A stretch of 64,000 nt of DNA from Gemmatimonadaceae bacterium (GTDB taxonomy: Bacteria > Gemmatimonadota > Gemmatimonadetes > Gemmatimonadales > Gemmatimonadaceae). Position numbers and translations under genes: made by a program. The notes below the pieces were generated by a model, which saw only the letters and a program-made list of their open reading frames with translations, was not told where the DNA came from and did not search any database. The stretch spans positions 186,001 to 250,000 of the forward strand of contig JAICWO010000005.1 of NCBI GenBank assembly GCA_025934775.1, read 5' to 3'. Position 1 is the stretch's first letter; each line of letters starts with the position of its first letter. Below, piece by piece: positions 24,163 to 33,728 of this stretch.

Positions 24163-27132
24163 ATGAGACCGATCGCCAGGAGACTGGCCGTCATCGCGAC
24201 GACTGTGTTCGTGCTGCCCACCGCCGCGCACGCGCAGAAGAAAGTCCTCACGCAAGCCGACTGGGACATCTGGAAGTGGATCAACGCACCCGTTCTCACG
24301 AACGACGGGAGCTGGGCGGTCTACACGCTCATTCCGCTCGTTGGCGACGGCGAGACGGTGATCCGGTCGACGCACGCGAGCACGGAGTATCGCGTGCCGC
24401 GGGGCTTCCTCGGCCGGCCGAACAACACGCCAGGCGGGCTGCGACCGCCCGGACGTGGCGGCCCGGGAGCGCAAGACGGCCCGCCGGCGCCCTCTATCAC
24501 CGCGGACAGCCGCTACGTGATCGTGACCACGCAGCCGACGCAGGCCGAGGTGGAGCGCGAGTCGCGCGGTCGCGCGGGGCGCGGAAGCGCTGCCGGCAAT
24601 CGGCAGTCGATCGTGATCGTGAGTCTCGCCGATGGCCATCAAACTCCGATCGAGAACGTGCGATCGTTCCGCATCGCGACCGACGCGGGCGACTGGCTCG
24701 CGTACGTGCCCGGCGACTCGGCGGCGAATGATTCGACCAATCGCGGCGCGACCGGTCGCGGCGGACGCGGTGGCCGCGGCGGCGCGACGGGACCGCGCCG
24801 CCAGTTCGGATTGCCGCTCGTGCTGCGCAATCTCGCGACGGGCGCCGAAGAGAAGCTCGGCGACGTGCTCACGTTCGCGTTCGACGACAGCGCCAAGTAT
24901 CTGGGCTACACCGTCGTTTCGCACGACTCGACGAAGGACGGCGCGTTCGTCCGCAACCTGGCGAGCGGCGCCACGAGCACGCTGGTCACTGGCAACGGCG
25001 ACTATAAAGATCTCACATTCGATCGCGCGGGCGCGCAGGTCGCGTTCGTCGCCGATCGCGACGAGTTCGGCCAACAGAAGCCGCGCTACACGTTGTACGA
25101 AGCGTCGCTGAAGAATGGATCGGCGCAAGCGGTCGTGACGCCGGCGCAGGTGCCGACCGGGCTGCATGTCGCGGACGGGGGGGCCATCGCGTTCACCCGC
25201 GACGGCAACGCCATCACGCTCAACATCGCGCCGCCGCCGATCGATTCGGTGCCGGCGGACTCGCTCGTTGGCAAAGCAGTATTCGATCTCTGGCATTACA
25301 AGGATCCCGTGCTCCAGCCGACGCAGAAGCTCCAGGCCGCACGGGATCGCAACAAGTCGTACGAGGCCGTGTACCTGATCGGCCCGAAGAAGCTCGTGCA
25401 GCTCACCGACGACTCCCTCACGAGCGTCGCGATATCCCACGATGCGAAGGTCGGGCTCGGCACGTCGCGCGAGCGGTACATGATCGAGACGATGTGGGGC
25501 GATGGCGGCACGGACGTGTACGCGATCGACCCCGCGACGGGTGCGCGCAAGCTGGTCCGCGAGAAGATCAGCGGCAACGCGCAACTCTCGCCGGACGCCA
25601 AGTACATCGCGTTCTTCGACAAGGCGCACTGGTACGCGTACAACACGATCAGCGGCAAGACCGCGGACGTGACCGGAAACCTGAAAGGCGTGGATTTCGA
25701 GAACGAGACGACCGACACGCCGAGCATCCCGGCGGCGTGGGGAATCGCCGGCTGGACGCCGGGCGACAAGTCGATGCTCGTGTACGATCACTACGACATC
25801 TGGGAGCTCGACCCGAACGGCGTGAAGCCGGCGGTCATGGTCACCGACTCGGCGGGCCGGCGCGACTCGATTCAATTCCGCCTCTCGCTCGAAGGATTGC
25901 GCGGCGGACGCGGCGGCGGCCGCGGGGCCGCGGCGAGCGCCGACCGCGGCGTGGTGGATCCGAACAAGCCGCTGCTCCTGAGCGCGGTCAACGAGCAGAC
26001 GATGGCGAGCGGGTTCTATCGCGACCAGCTCGGCGTGAAGCGCGCGCCGGAGAAGATCGTGATGGCCGACGAGGCGTACGGCACGCCGATCAAGGCGTCG
26101 AAGGCCGACGAGTACATGATCACGAAGAGCACGTTCGAAGAGTTTCCGGACTTGTGGGTGGGCCCGTCGCTCACGCAGCTCACACGGATCTCGGACGCCA
26201 ACCCGCAGCAGAAGGATTACAACTGGGGGACGGTGGAGCTGGTGCACTGGACGAGCTCGGACGGCAAGCCGCTCAAGGGCATGCTCTTCAAGCCCGAGAA
26301 CTTCGATCCACACAAGAAGTACCCGATGATCACGTACTTCTACGAGAAGCTGTCGAACAACCTGCACAGCTACGTGCCGCCCAACGGCCGCAACGTGATC
26401 AACTACACGCACTACGTGTCGAACGGCTACTTGGTGTTCGTACCAGATATTGAATACGAGGTTGGATATCCCGGCCCGAGCTCGGTGAACTGTGTCGTGC
26501 CCGGCGTGGAGATGCTGCTCGCGCGCGGCTATGTGGACCCGAAGGGTCTCGGCATCCAGGGCCAGTCGTGGGGCGGGTATCAGACGGCGTTCATCGTCAC
26601 GCAGACGCACCTCTTCAGCGCGGCGATGGCCGGCGCGCCGGTCGCGAACATGACGAGCGCCTACGGCGGCATCCGCTGGGGATCGGGCCTGGCGCGCGCG
26701 TTCCAGTACGAAGTCGGCCAGAGCCGCATCGGCAAGTCGCTGATCGAGGCGCCGCAGCTCTACATCCAGAACTCGCCGCTCTTCTGGCTCGACCGCGTGA
26801 CCACGCCGCTCTTCATCATGACGAACGATGCCGACGAAGACGTTCCGTGGTATCAGGGTATCGAGCTCTTCGTCGGGATGCGGCGGCTGGGCAAGGAGGT
26901 GTACATGATCGAATACAACAACGAGAATCACAATCCCGCCGGCCGCGCGAACCAGAAGGACATCGCCATGCGGATGCAGCAGTTCTTCGACAACAAGTTG
27001 AAGGGAGCGCCGGCGCCCGACTGGATGGTGCACGGCATCCCCTACGTGGCGAAGGGCCGCGACCAGTTGCACGCCGCGCCGGCGGCCGTGCAGGCGGGGA
27101 GCACCGAACCTCAGACGGAGAGAAAGCCGTGA
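24163..27132 (+). CDS. S9 family (prolyl oligopeptidase-type) peptidase, exported
   Basis: About 989 residues. ATG 24163 opens a signal peptide (RPIARRLAVIATTVFVLPTAAHAQ); the upstream codons are not family-like. The N-terminal two thirds are beta-propeller-like with Gly/Arg-rich loops (GRGGRGGRGGATG, GGRGGGRGAA). The C-terminal alpha/beta-hydrolase holds the triad: Ser802 in GQSWGGYQ, Asp in NDADEDVPW, His in NENHNP. The long Gly/Arg insertions are typical of Gemmatimonadota versions. It degrades peptides outside the cytoplasm. Its stop overlaps the next start by 4 bp (GTGA). Confidence 0.92.
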   Translation: MRPIARRLAVIATTVFVLPTAAHAQKKVLTQADWDIWKWINAPVLTNDGSWAVYTLIPLVGDGETVIRSTHASTEYRVPRGFLGRPNNTPGGLRPPGRGGPGAQDGPPAPSITADSRYVIVTTQPTQAEVERESRGRAGRGSAAGNRQSIVIVSLADGHQTPIENVRSFRIATDAGDWLAYVPGDSAANDSTNRGATGRGGRGGRGGATGPRRQFGLPLVLRNLATGAEEKLGDVLTFAFDDSAKYLGYTVVSHDSTKDGAFVRNLASGATSTLVTGNGDYKDLTFDRAGAQVAFVADRDEFGQQKPRYTLYEASLKNGSAQAVVTPAQVPTGLHVADGGAIAFTRDGNAITLNIAPPPIDSVPADSLVGKAVFDLWHYKDPVLQPTQKLQAARDRNKSYEAVYLIGPKKLVQLTDDSLTSVAISHDAKVGLGTSRERYMIETMWGDGGTDVYAIDPATGARKLVREKISGNAQLSPDAKYIAFFDKAHWYAYNTISGKTADVTGNLKGVDFENETTDTPSIPAAWGIAGWTPGDKSMLVYDHYDIWELDPNGVKPAVMVTDSAGRRDSIQFRLSLEGLRGGRGGGRGAAASADRGVVDPNKPLLLSAVNEQTMASGFYRDQLGVKRAPEKIVMADEAYGTPIKASKADEYMITKSTFEEFPDLWVGPSLTQLTRISDANPQQKDYNWGTVELVHWTSSDGKPLKGMLFKPENFDPHKKYPMITYFYEKLSNNLHSYVPPNGRNVINYTHYVSNGYLVFVPDIEYEVGYPGPSSVNCVVPGVEMLLARGYVDPKGLGIQGQSWGGYQTAFIVTQTHLFSAAMAGAPVANMTSAYGGIRWGSGLARAFQYEVGQSRIGKSLIEAPQLYIQNSPLFWLDRVTTPLFIMTNDADEDVPWYQGIELFVGMRRLGKEVYMIEYNNENHNPAGRANQKDIAMRMQQFFDNKLKGAPAPDWMVHGIPYVAKGRDQLHAAPAAVQAGSTEPQTERKP

Positions 27133-27932
27133 GAGCGGACGAAATCGACTATCGTATCATCGGCGACGACTTGCAGGCGGTGATCATCACGCTCGATCCC
27201 GGCGAGATGGTGCAGGCCGAGGCGGGCTCCATGATGTACATGCAGGACGGGATCGTGCTGAACACCACGCTCGATCCCAACGCGCAGGGCGGCGGCATGC
27301 TCGGCAAGTTGTTTCAGGGCGCCAAACGCGCGCTGTCCGGCGACACGTTCTTCGTCACGACGTTCGCGAACGCGGCGAACCGCCGGCAGGACGTCGCGTT
27401 CTCGTCGCATTTCCCCGGGAAGATTCGCCCGATCGATCTGCGCGAGTGGGGCGGCATGATCATCGGCCAGAAGGATTCGTTCCTCTGTGCGGCGCGCGGC
27501 ATCAACGTGACGATCGCGTTCACGCGGCGAATCGGCGCCGGCTTCTTCGGCGGCGAAGGCTTCATTCTGCAGCGGATCGAGGGCGACGGGCTCGCGTTCC
27601 TGCACGCGTCGGGCACGCTGCACGAGATGACGCTCGGGCCGGGCGAGAGCCTGCGCGTCGACACCGGCTGCATCGTCGCGATGGAGCAGCACATCGACTA
27701 CGACATCCAGATGGTGCCGGGAATCAAGACCGCGCTGTTCGGCGGCGAAGGGCTGTTCTTCGCGACGCTGCGCGGGCCCGGCCGCGTGCTGCTCCAGACG
27801 ATGCCGTTCTCGCGGCTCGCCGATCGCATTCTCGCGGCGGCGCCGCACGCGGGACGGCGCGAGGAGCGCGTCGGGCTGGGCGGCGCGGTGGTGGGGGGCG
27901 TCCTCGGCTCGCTGCTCGACAACAACGGCTGA
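27129..27932 (+). CDS. AIM24 / TIGR00266-family protein
   Basis: 267 residues from GTG 27129, overlapping the S9 stop by 4 bp. The family pattern is clear: YRIIGDDLQAVIITLDPGE, MVQAEAGSMMYMQDGI, a Gly-rich AQGGGMLGKLFQGAKRALSG, TGCIVAMEQHIDYDIQ and GLFFATLRGPGRVLLQTMP. The C-terminus GGAVVGGVLGSLLDNNG is usual. The fold is a triple-barrel beta structure; bacterial function is unknown. No signal peptide. Coupling to an exported peptidase is unusual and not explained by known roles. Confidence 0.88.
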   Translation: MRADEIDYRIIGDDLQAVIITLDPGEMVQAEAGSMMYMQDGIVLNTTLDPNAQGGGMLGKLFQGAKRALSGDTFFVTTFANAANRRQDVAFSSHFPGKIRPIDLREWGGMIIGQKDSFLCAARGINVTIAFTRRIGAGFFGGEGFILQRIEGDGLAFLHASGTLHEMTLGPGESLRVDTGCIVAMEQHIDYDIQMVPGIKTALFGGEGLFFATLRGPGRVLLQTMPFSRLADRILAAAPHAGRREERVGLGGAVVGGVLGSLLDNNG

Positions 27933-27954
27933 TCGGATTTAGTAGCAATATGCA

Positions 27955-27990
27955 TATAATTACGACCGTCGCCATCCGCTGATGGCGACG
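27955..27990 (+). promoter_or_regulatory. pdxH promoter -10 box and start-codon hairpin
   Basis: A perfect TATAAT lies at 27955-27960. Just after it cgtcgccat (27967-27975) pairs with atggcgacg (27982-27990) around loop ccgctg, and the second arm is the pdxH start codon with codons 2-3. A transcript starting near 27967 would have its start codon inside the hairpin. No Shine-Dalgarno is visible. No good -35 box is seen. Confidence 0.5.
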
Positions 27991-28581
27991 CAGACGATTG
28001 ATGAACCGATCGCGCGCTTCGAGGCGCTGCTCGACCGCGCCAGGGCGCTGCCGCGCGATGTCCTGCCCGAGCCGACGGCGATGGCGCTCGGCACTGTCGA
28101 CGAGCGCGGCAACCCGAGCGTGCGCATCGTGCTGCTCAAGGCCGTCGACGAGCGAGGCTTCGTGTTCTACACCAACTTCGAGAGTCGCAAGGGACGCGAC
28201 TTGCTGACGACGCGCCGCGCCGCGCTGTGCTTTCACTGGCAGCGTCTCGAGGAGCAGGTGCGCGTGGAAGGACGCGTCGAGACGGTGAGTGTGGGCGAAG
28301 CGGACGCGTATTTCGCGTCGCGCGCACGCGGCAGCCAGCTCGGCGCGTGGGCGTCGCTGCAGAGTCAGCCGATGGATGATCCCGGCGCGCTCGAGGCGCG
28401 CCTCGCCGACGTGACGGCGCGATACGACGGGCAGCCGGTGCCGCGTCCGCCGCACTGGTCGGGTTTCCGCGTTGTGCCGGAGCGGATCGAATTCTGGCGC
28501 AACATGCCGAGCCGCCTGCACGTGCGGCACGCGTACACGCGCGACGAACGGGGATGGTCGGTGCAGCAGCTCTTTCCGTGA
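27982..28581 (+). CDS. pdxH: Pyridoxamine 5'-phosphate oxidase
   Basis: 199 residues, close to the family's usual 200-220. Oxidises pyridoxine or pyridoxamine phosphate to pyridoxal phosphate with FMN in the cytoplasm. FMN and substrate motifs: SVRIVLLKAVDERGFVFYTN, ESRKGRDL, RGSQLGAWASLQSQ, and the C-terminal ERIEFWRNMPSRLHVRHAY. It starts inside a hairpin right after a TATAAT box (separate entry), which suggests its own promoter and perhaps RNA-level control. The product feeds PLP enzymes such as the arginine decarboxylase encoded next and ThrC. Confidence 0.94.
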   Translation: MATQTIDEPIARFEALLDRARALPRDVLPEPTAMALGTVDERGNPSVRIVLLKAVDERGFVFYTNFESRKGRDLLTTRRAALCFHWQRLEEQVRVEGRVETVSVGEADAYFASRARGSQLGAWASLQSQPMDDPGALEARLADVTARYDGQPVPRPPHWSGFRVVPERIEFWRNMPSRLHVRHAYTRDERGWSVQQLFP

Positions 28582-28647
28582 TCGCTCCCGCGATCGCGGC
28601 CGAGCTCGGGCATTTCGCTCGCCGTCGGCGTCGTTAAACTTACGCCC

Positions 28648-30606
28648 ATGGCTACTCGCATCGCGGAGACCGCGCCGGCTGATCCGGGGACGAACTGGAC
28701 GATCGATTCGGCGCGCGCCCTGTACAACGTCGAAGGGTGGGGCGCCGGCTTCTTCGACGTGAACGAGAACGGGCACGTGATCGTGCGGCCGGACAAAGAA
28801 CGGCCCGATCTCGTCGTCGACCTGTTCGAGGTCACGAACGATCTCGAGGAGCAGGGGATCGCGCTGCCGGTGCTGCTTCGTTTTTCCGACATACTCCGCT
28901 CGCGCATCGAGTCGCTCACGACGCGATTCGAGCAGGCGCGCGAGGAATTCGGCTACACCGGCGGCTACACCACCGTGTATCCGATCAAGGTGAATCAGCA
29001 GCGGCACGTGGTCGAAGAGATCGTGGAGTTCGGCAAGGCGCACAAGGTGGGGCTCGAGTGCGGGAGCAAGCCGGAGCTGCAGGCGATCCTCGGCATGTCG
29101 GAGTCGGCAGACCACATGATCGTCTGCAACGGCTACAAGGACGAGGAGTTCATGCGCCTCGCCCTGATGGGCCAGAAGCTCGGACACGACGTCTTCATCG
29201 TAATCGAGCAGTTGAGCGAGATCGACGTGCTGCTCCAGATCGCCGACGAGATGGGCGTCACGCCCAAAGCGGGCGTGCGGATCAAGCTCGCGTCGCGCGG
29301 CTTTGGACGGTGGAAGGAATCGGGCGGCGAGAAGTCGAAGTTCGGACTCAACGCCGCGCAGCTCGTGCAGGCCATCGACAAGCTGCGGAGCGCCGGACGG
29401 CTCGACATGGTGAAGCTGATCCACTTCCACCTCGGCTCGCAGATCACCGACATCCGCTTCATCAAGCTCGGTCTGCAGGAGCTCACGCGCTTCTACGTTG
29501 AGCTGCGCAAGGAAGGCCTCGACATCACACACGTCGACGTGGGCGGCGGTCTTGGTGTCGACTACGACGGCACCAACTCCACGTCGGACGCGAGCGTGAA
29601 CTACTCGCTCCAGGAGTACGCGAACGACGTGGTGTACACGCTCGCCGAAGCGTGCCGCGAGCACGAGATCCCGATGCCGCACATCGTCAGCGAGTCGGGA
29701 CGCGCGCTCACCGCGCACCACGCGCTGCTGCTGATCAAGGTGATCGACGTCGAGTCGCAAGCCGACCGGCCCGTGCCGGATCTCTCCGAGGACGATCACG
29801 CCCTCCTGCACGAGATGCTCGCCGACTATCGCGACGCATCGCGCAAGAACGTGTCGCGCCGGCGCGTCCGCGAGATCTTCCACGACTTGACGTTCGACAA
29901 GGAGCGGGCGCAGGAGCTGTTCAATACCGGCGTGTTCTCGCTGCGCGAGCGGGCGCTCTCCGAGCAGATCTACTTTGGAACGTCGAACGTGCTCGCGCGC
30001 TACGTCGAGCGGAACCGGGACGAGTTCGAGGACATCTCGTCCGATCTCGACGCCACGCTCGTCGACCGATACTTCTGCAACTTCTCGCTCTTCCAGTCGC
30101 TGCCCGACAGTTGGGCGATCGACCAGCTCTTCCCGATCATGCCGATCCATCGATTGGCCGAGGAGCCGACGCGCCGCGGCACGATCCAGGACGTCACGTG
30201 CGACTCGGACGGGAAGATCGATCGCTTCGTCGGAGACAAAGCGGGGAGCCCCAGTCTCGAGCTCCACGAGTTCCACGACGGCGAGCCGTACATGCTCGGC
30301 GTCTTCCTCACCGGCGCGTATCAGGAAATTCTCGGCGACCTGCACAATCTGTTCGGCGACACGAACGCGGTGCACATCCGGCTCGGCCCGAACGGCGGCT
30401 ACGAGGTGACGGATCTCGTCCACGGCGACACGGTGACCGAGGTGTTGAATTACGTCCAGTTTCGCGCGTCGGATCTGCTCCAGACGTTCCGCCGAAAGGT
30501 CGCGAGCGCGAAGCACCTCAGCCGGCAGGAAGCGAATACATTCATCGCCGACTACGTGGCCGGTCTCGAAGGCTACACGTATCTCGAGGGCGAAGCCGCG
30601 CAGTAG
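28648..30606 (+). CDS. speA: Biosynthetic arginine decarboxylase
   Basis: 652 residues, full length for SpeA. Converts arginine to agmatine for polyamine synthesis, PLP-dependent. The PLP lysine is Lys114 in YPIKVNQQRH. Further motifs are IHFHLGSQI, VDVGGGLGVDYDG, VSESGRALTAHHALLL and the catalytic Cys region DVTCDSDGKID near the C-terminus. Start ATG 28648 is 66 bp after pdxH, so the two may share a transcript. Agmatinase is not in the window. Confidence 0.95.
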   Translation: MATRIAETAPADPGTNWTIDSARALYNVEGWGAGFFDVNENGHVIVRPDKERPDLVVDLFEVTNDLEEQGIALPVLLRFSDILRSRIESLTTRFEQAREEFGYTGGYTTVYPIKVNQQRHVVEEIVEFGKAHKVGLECGSKPELQAILGMSESADHMIVCNGYKDEEFMRLALMGQKLGHDVFIVIEQLSEIDVLLQIADEMGVTPKAGVRIKLASRGFGRWKESGGEKSKFGLNAAQLVQAIDKLRSAGRLDMVKLIHFHLGSQITDIRFIKLGLQELTRFYVELRKEGLDITHVDVGGGLGVDYDGTNSTSDASVNYSLQEYANDVVYTLAEACREHEIPMPHIVSESGRALTAHHALLLIKVIDVESQADRPVPDLSEDDHALLHEMLADYRDASRKNVSRRRVREIFHDLTFDKERAQELFNTGVFSLRERALSEQIYFGTSNVLARYVERNRDEFEDISSDLDATLVDRYFCNFSLFQSLPDSWAIDQLFPIMPIHRLAEEPTRRGTIQDVTCDSDGKIDRFVGDKAGSPSLELHEFHDGEPYMLGVFLTGAYQEILGDLHNLFGDTNAVHIRLGPNGGYEVTDLVHGDTVTEVLNYVQFRASDLLQTFRRKVASAKHLSRQEANTFIADYVAGLEGYTYLEGEAAQ

Positions 30607-30609
30607 CGC

Positions 30610-31821
30610 TCAGGCGACGCCGCGCGGCAGTCCGCTCACGCCGAGCCGCTCGAGCAGCGGTGAGATGGTGAGCCCTTGAATGAGAATCGAGAGCACGACG
30701 ACGCCGATCGTCATCGTGATGACGAGGTCGCGCTGCGGCATGGCCGCGGGGAGACTGAGCGCGAGGACCATCGAGAGACTTCCGCGAAGTCCGCTCCACG
30801 CGAGCACCGCGGTCCAGCGCGGCGGAATCCGATGCTTGGGCGGCTGCGCGGCCACGAACGCGTACGTCACGATGAGCCGAACGATGGTGACGACCACGTA
30901 CGCGGCGACGATCGCGCGCCACTCGGCCAGCAGCGCCGGGACGCGCGCTTGAAAGCCGATCAACAGAAACACGAGCGAGTTGAGCGCGAACGCGGCGTAT
31001 TCCCAGAAGATGTGGAGCGCCGCGCGATGCTCTTCGGTGAGCGCCGACTGCACCGCATGCGTGCCGGCGAGGAGACCGGCCGTCACCGCGGCGATCACGC
31101 CTGAGGCGCCGATGCCGTCCGTGAGGACGAACGAACCGTACGCGGCGGTCGTCGTCACCATGATCATGATCATGGGGTCATCGAGGCGCCTGAGCAGCCG
31201 CGCCGCCGCCAAGCCGATCGCGCCTCCGATGATGACGGCCATCGTGATCTGGTAAATGAACTGACCGGCCAGCGCGAGCACGGTGGCATGGCCGCCGAGG
31301 ACGTAGGTGACCGCGACGGCGAACGACACGGCAGCGGTGCCGTCGTTGAGCAAGCTCTCACCTTCGATGACGATCCCGAGTCGCGCCGGCGCGCCGAGCG
31401 TACGCACGATCGCGACCACGGCGATGGGATCGGTCGCGGCGATGAGTGTGGCGAAGACGAACGCGGGTCCCCAGGCAATCTGATTTGGCGCGGCGAGCGA
31501 ACGCGATCCGATCTCGAGTGTGGCGGCGATCAACACGGTCGCGACGACGACGGCGGGGAGCGCCAGCGAGAAAAGCGTGAGTCGATTGCGCCAGAACTCC
31601 TCGGCCTCGAGCTGGAACGCGGCCTCGAACAGCAGCCCGGGGAGGAAGACGGCGAATAGCAGCTCTTTGGTGAGCGGCGGAGCGTGCACCAGCCCCGTGG
31701 CGCCGACGCCGAGTCCCGCGACGACGAGCGCAACCGTGTACGGCACGCGCATCCGCCGGGCGAGAATCGCCACGGCGGATGCGAGGAGGAAGAGCAGGAC
31801 CAGCGTGCCGCTGAGCGCCAT
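30610..31821 (-). CDS. Cation:proton antiporter, CPA1 (NhaP-like)
   Basis: 403 residues, about 12 membrane helices, no long cytoplasmic C-terminal domain. The ion-binding signature ATLIAATDPIAVVAIV with the Thr-Asp-Pro turn and the adjoining IEGESLLNDGTAAV with Asn-Asp are those of CPA1 sodium/proton antiporters. It exchanges Na+ or K+ for protons at the inner membrane. It converges on speA with only 3 bp between stops, so transcription must end inside coding sequence or by collision. Confidence 0.9.
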   Translation of the reverse strand: MALSGTLVLLFLLASAVAILARRMRVPYTVALVVAGLGVGATGLVHAPPLTKELLFAVFLPGLLFEAAFQLEAEEFWRNRLTLFSLALPAVVVATVLIAATLEIGSRSLAAPNQIAWGPAFVFATLIAATDPIAVVAIVRTLGAPARLGIVIEGESLLNDGTAAVSFAVAVTYVLGGHATVLALAGQFIYQITMAVIIGGAIGLAAARLLRRLDDPMIMIMVTTTAAYGSFVLTDGIGASGVIAAVTAGLLAGTHAVQSALTEEHRAALHIFWEYAAFALNSLVFLLIGFQARVPALLAEWRAIVAAYVVVTIVRLIVTYAFVAAQPPKHRIPPRWTAVLAWSGLRGSLSMVLALSLPAAMPQRDLVITMTIGVVVLSILIQGLTISPLLERLGVSGLPRGVA

Positions 31822-31881
31822 GCCGTCAAGCTACATGGATTCAGCAGAGCACGTTGGCCTCCGCTTGGCTACCGCGACCGA

Positions 31882-32304
31882 TCAGCGAAACGTGTCGTGG
31901 ACGGACATCCGCGGCGAGAGCGCGTCACTCGGGATCACCAACTCGATCGTCTGTGACTTGGCGACCGAGTACGGGCCGAGCCGCTCGCGAATCGCGGTGT
32001 GCTCGGGCTCCACGCTCAGCTCGAGACCGCTCGCCGGAAAGAGATTCGGGTCGAGCACGAAGCTCTTCTCGCCGTTCGCCGGGGCTTCGGCGATGTACGA
32101 CTTCTGGCCGCCCAGAATGGCGTAGATGCGGACGTCGCCCGGATAGCTGTTCTGGACGCGCAGGATCGCCGTGCGCGTGGCGCTGAGCGAGTCGATCGCG
32201 ATGTCGCCGGGCGCGGGGCCGTTCGAGCCGGCGTACGGATGCGTGCACGCGAGCGCGCAGAGCATCGTGCCGGATATAACGTATGGTAATAATGAAAGTC
32301 GCAT
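31882..32304 (-). CDS. Small lipoprotein of unknown function
   Basis: 140 residues. Start ATG 32304 has GGAGG 5 bp upstream (cctcc at 32309-32313). The signal peptide (RLSLLPYVISGTMLCALAC) ends in a lipobox Cys. The mature domain looks like a small beta-sandwich (AILRVQNSYPGDVRIYAIL, KSFVLDPNLFPASGLELSV, SQTIELVIPSD). No family is recognised. It is divergent from the amidohydrolase gene, with 153 bp between. Confidence 0.7.
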   Translation of the reverse strand: MRLSLLPYVISGTMLCALACTHPYAGSNGPAPGDIAIDSLSATRTAILRVQNSYPGDVRIYAILGGQKSYIAEAPANGEKSFVLDPNLFPASGLELSVEPEHTAIRERLGPYSVAKSQTIELVIPSDALSPRMSVHDTFR

Positions 32305-32457
32305 GAATCCTCCGTGTCGCGCGCGGTGGCGCTCCCGGGCCAAACGGGCAGGAAGGGTGCCGGGAGCACCGCGTGAGGCGCGATGGTCCCGTCGGGGCCG
32401 GTCTTGCCGGCGCGGCCGCCGGTGCGCAGCTTCACGCGACTTCTCCGGTGGACCGTC

Positions 32458-33693
32458 ATGCTTCGCCCGATCGCCCTGCTCGCTGTTGGCCTCCCGCTCG
32501 CGAGCGCCGCGCTCTACGCGCAAAATTCACCGCTCACGCCGCGCGATACCGGGCCGATCACGGTTCACGCGGCGCGAGCGCTCGACGGCCGCGGAGCGCG
32601 GATCAACGACGTGCTCGTCACCGTGCGCGGCGGAAAGATCGTGTCGGTGCGGGCGAACGCGGGCCCGGCCGCGGCGCGCGCGACGTACGAGCTTGGCGAC
32701 GCGACCCTCATGCCCGGCCTGATCGACGCCCACGTGCATCCGGGCTGGTACATCAATCGCGCGGGCGCGCTGCACACGCCCCGCGACGGCGATACGCCGG
32801 CGCAGTCCGCGCTCGCGCGGGCCGGGAATCTCTACGCGACGTTGATGGCGGGGTTCACCACGGTTCAGAGCGTCGGCGGCCCGGAGGATCTCGACCTGCG
32901 CGACGCGGTGAATCGCTGGCAGATCCCGGGGCCGCGCATTCTCACCTCGATCACGCAGCTCACCGATACGAGCCTGTCGCCGGACTCGCTCCGCGGCGTC
33001 GTGCGCGCGCTCGAGGCGCGCGGCGCGGATCTCATCAAGCTCTTCGCGTCGTCGGGTCTGGGCGCCGGCGGGCAGCGCACGTTCTCCGATGCGCAGCTCG
33101 AGGCGATCTGCGGGGAAGCCAAAACGCAGGGGCTGCGCACGGTCGTCCACGCGATCAGCGCGGCGAGCGTGCGAGCGGCGACGCTCGCCGGATGCATGGA
33201 GATCGAGCACGGCACCTTCGCGACGGACGCCGAGCTCCAGCTCATGGCGGCGCACGGCACGATCTTCGATCCGCAGGTGTGCCTCGTGTTCCAGAACTAC
33301 ATCGACCATCGCGACATCTACGCGCGCTCCGGCTTCACCGGCGCGGCCTTCACCGCGCTCGCCGACGCGATCCCGAAAGCGACCGAGATGTTCAGGCACG
33401 CGCTCGCGACACCGAACCTGCGCATCATCTTCGGCACCGATGCGGTGGCGCTCGCGCACGGGCGAAACGAGGAGGAGCTGATCTGCCGCGTGCACGCCGG
33501 GCAGCCGCCGATCGATGCGCTCACGAGCGCGGAGTCGCGCACCGCGGACGCGCTCGGCCTCGGCGATCGCGTGGGATCGCTCGTCGCCGGATACGACGCC
33601 GACCTCGTCGCCGTGCGCGGCGATCCCACACGCGACATCGCCGCGATCAGGAACGTGACGTTCGTGATGCGCGGCGGTGAGGTATTTAAATAA
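32458..33693 (+). CDS. Exported amidohydrolase family protein
   Basis: About 411 residues. ATG 32458 begins a signal peptide (MLRPIALLAVGLPLASAALYAQ). Active-site landmarks: MPGLIDAHVHPGW with the first His-X-His pair, LIKLFASSGLGAGG with the bridging Lys, VVHAISAASVRAATLAG, EIEHGTF, and IIFGTDAVALAHGRN with the catalytic Asp. The fold is the imidazolonepropionase/prolidase-like TIM barrel with a beta-sandwich end (VGSLVAGYDADLVAVRGDP). The substrate is unknown. It is a distant paralogue of the enzyme at 19955-21214, but with a complete HVH motif. Confidence 0.87.
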   Translation: MLRPIALLAVGLPLASAALYAQNSPLTPRDTGPITVHAARALDGRGARINDVLVTVRGGKIVSVRANAGPAAARATYELGDATLMPGLIDAHVHPGWYINRAGALHTPRDGDTPAQSALARAGNLYATLMAGFTTVQSVGGPEDLDLRDAVNRWQIPGPRILTSITQLTDTSLSPDSLRGVVRALEARGADLIKLFASSGLGAGGQRTFSDAQLEAICGEAKTQGLRTVVHAISAASVRAATLAGCMEIEHGTFATDAELQLMAAHGTIFDPQVCLVFQNYIDHRDIYARSGFTGAAFTALADAIPKATEMFRHALATPNLRIIFGTDAVALAHGRNEEELICRVHAGQPPIDALTSAESRTADALGLGDRVGSLVAGYDADLVAVRGDPTRDIAAIRNVTFVMRGGEVFK

Positions 33694-33728
33694 TACTCGT
33701 ACTACTTCTGGTACGACCGGCCGTCCGA

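Noticed and set aside
24070-27072. 1,000-codon minus-strand frame under the S9 peptidase
   Set aside because: Same antisense pattern (His/Arg/Val-rich, no motifs); the plus-strand gene has signal peptide and catalytic triad.
27724-30516. 930-codon minus-strand frame across AIM24, pdxH and speA
   Set aside because: Crosses three well-supported plus-strand genes and has no recognisable domain.
31160-31180. Short atcatg tandem repeat
   Set aside because: Lies in the antiporter gene and codes for a Met-Ile run in a membrane helix; chance codon repetition.
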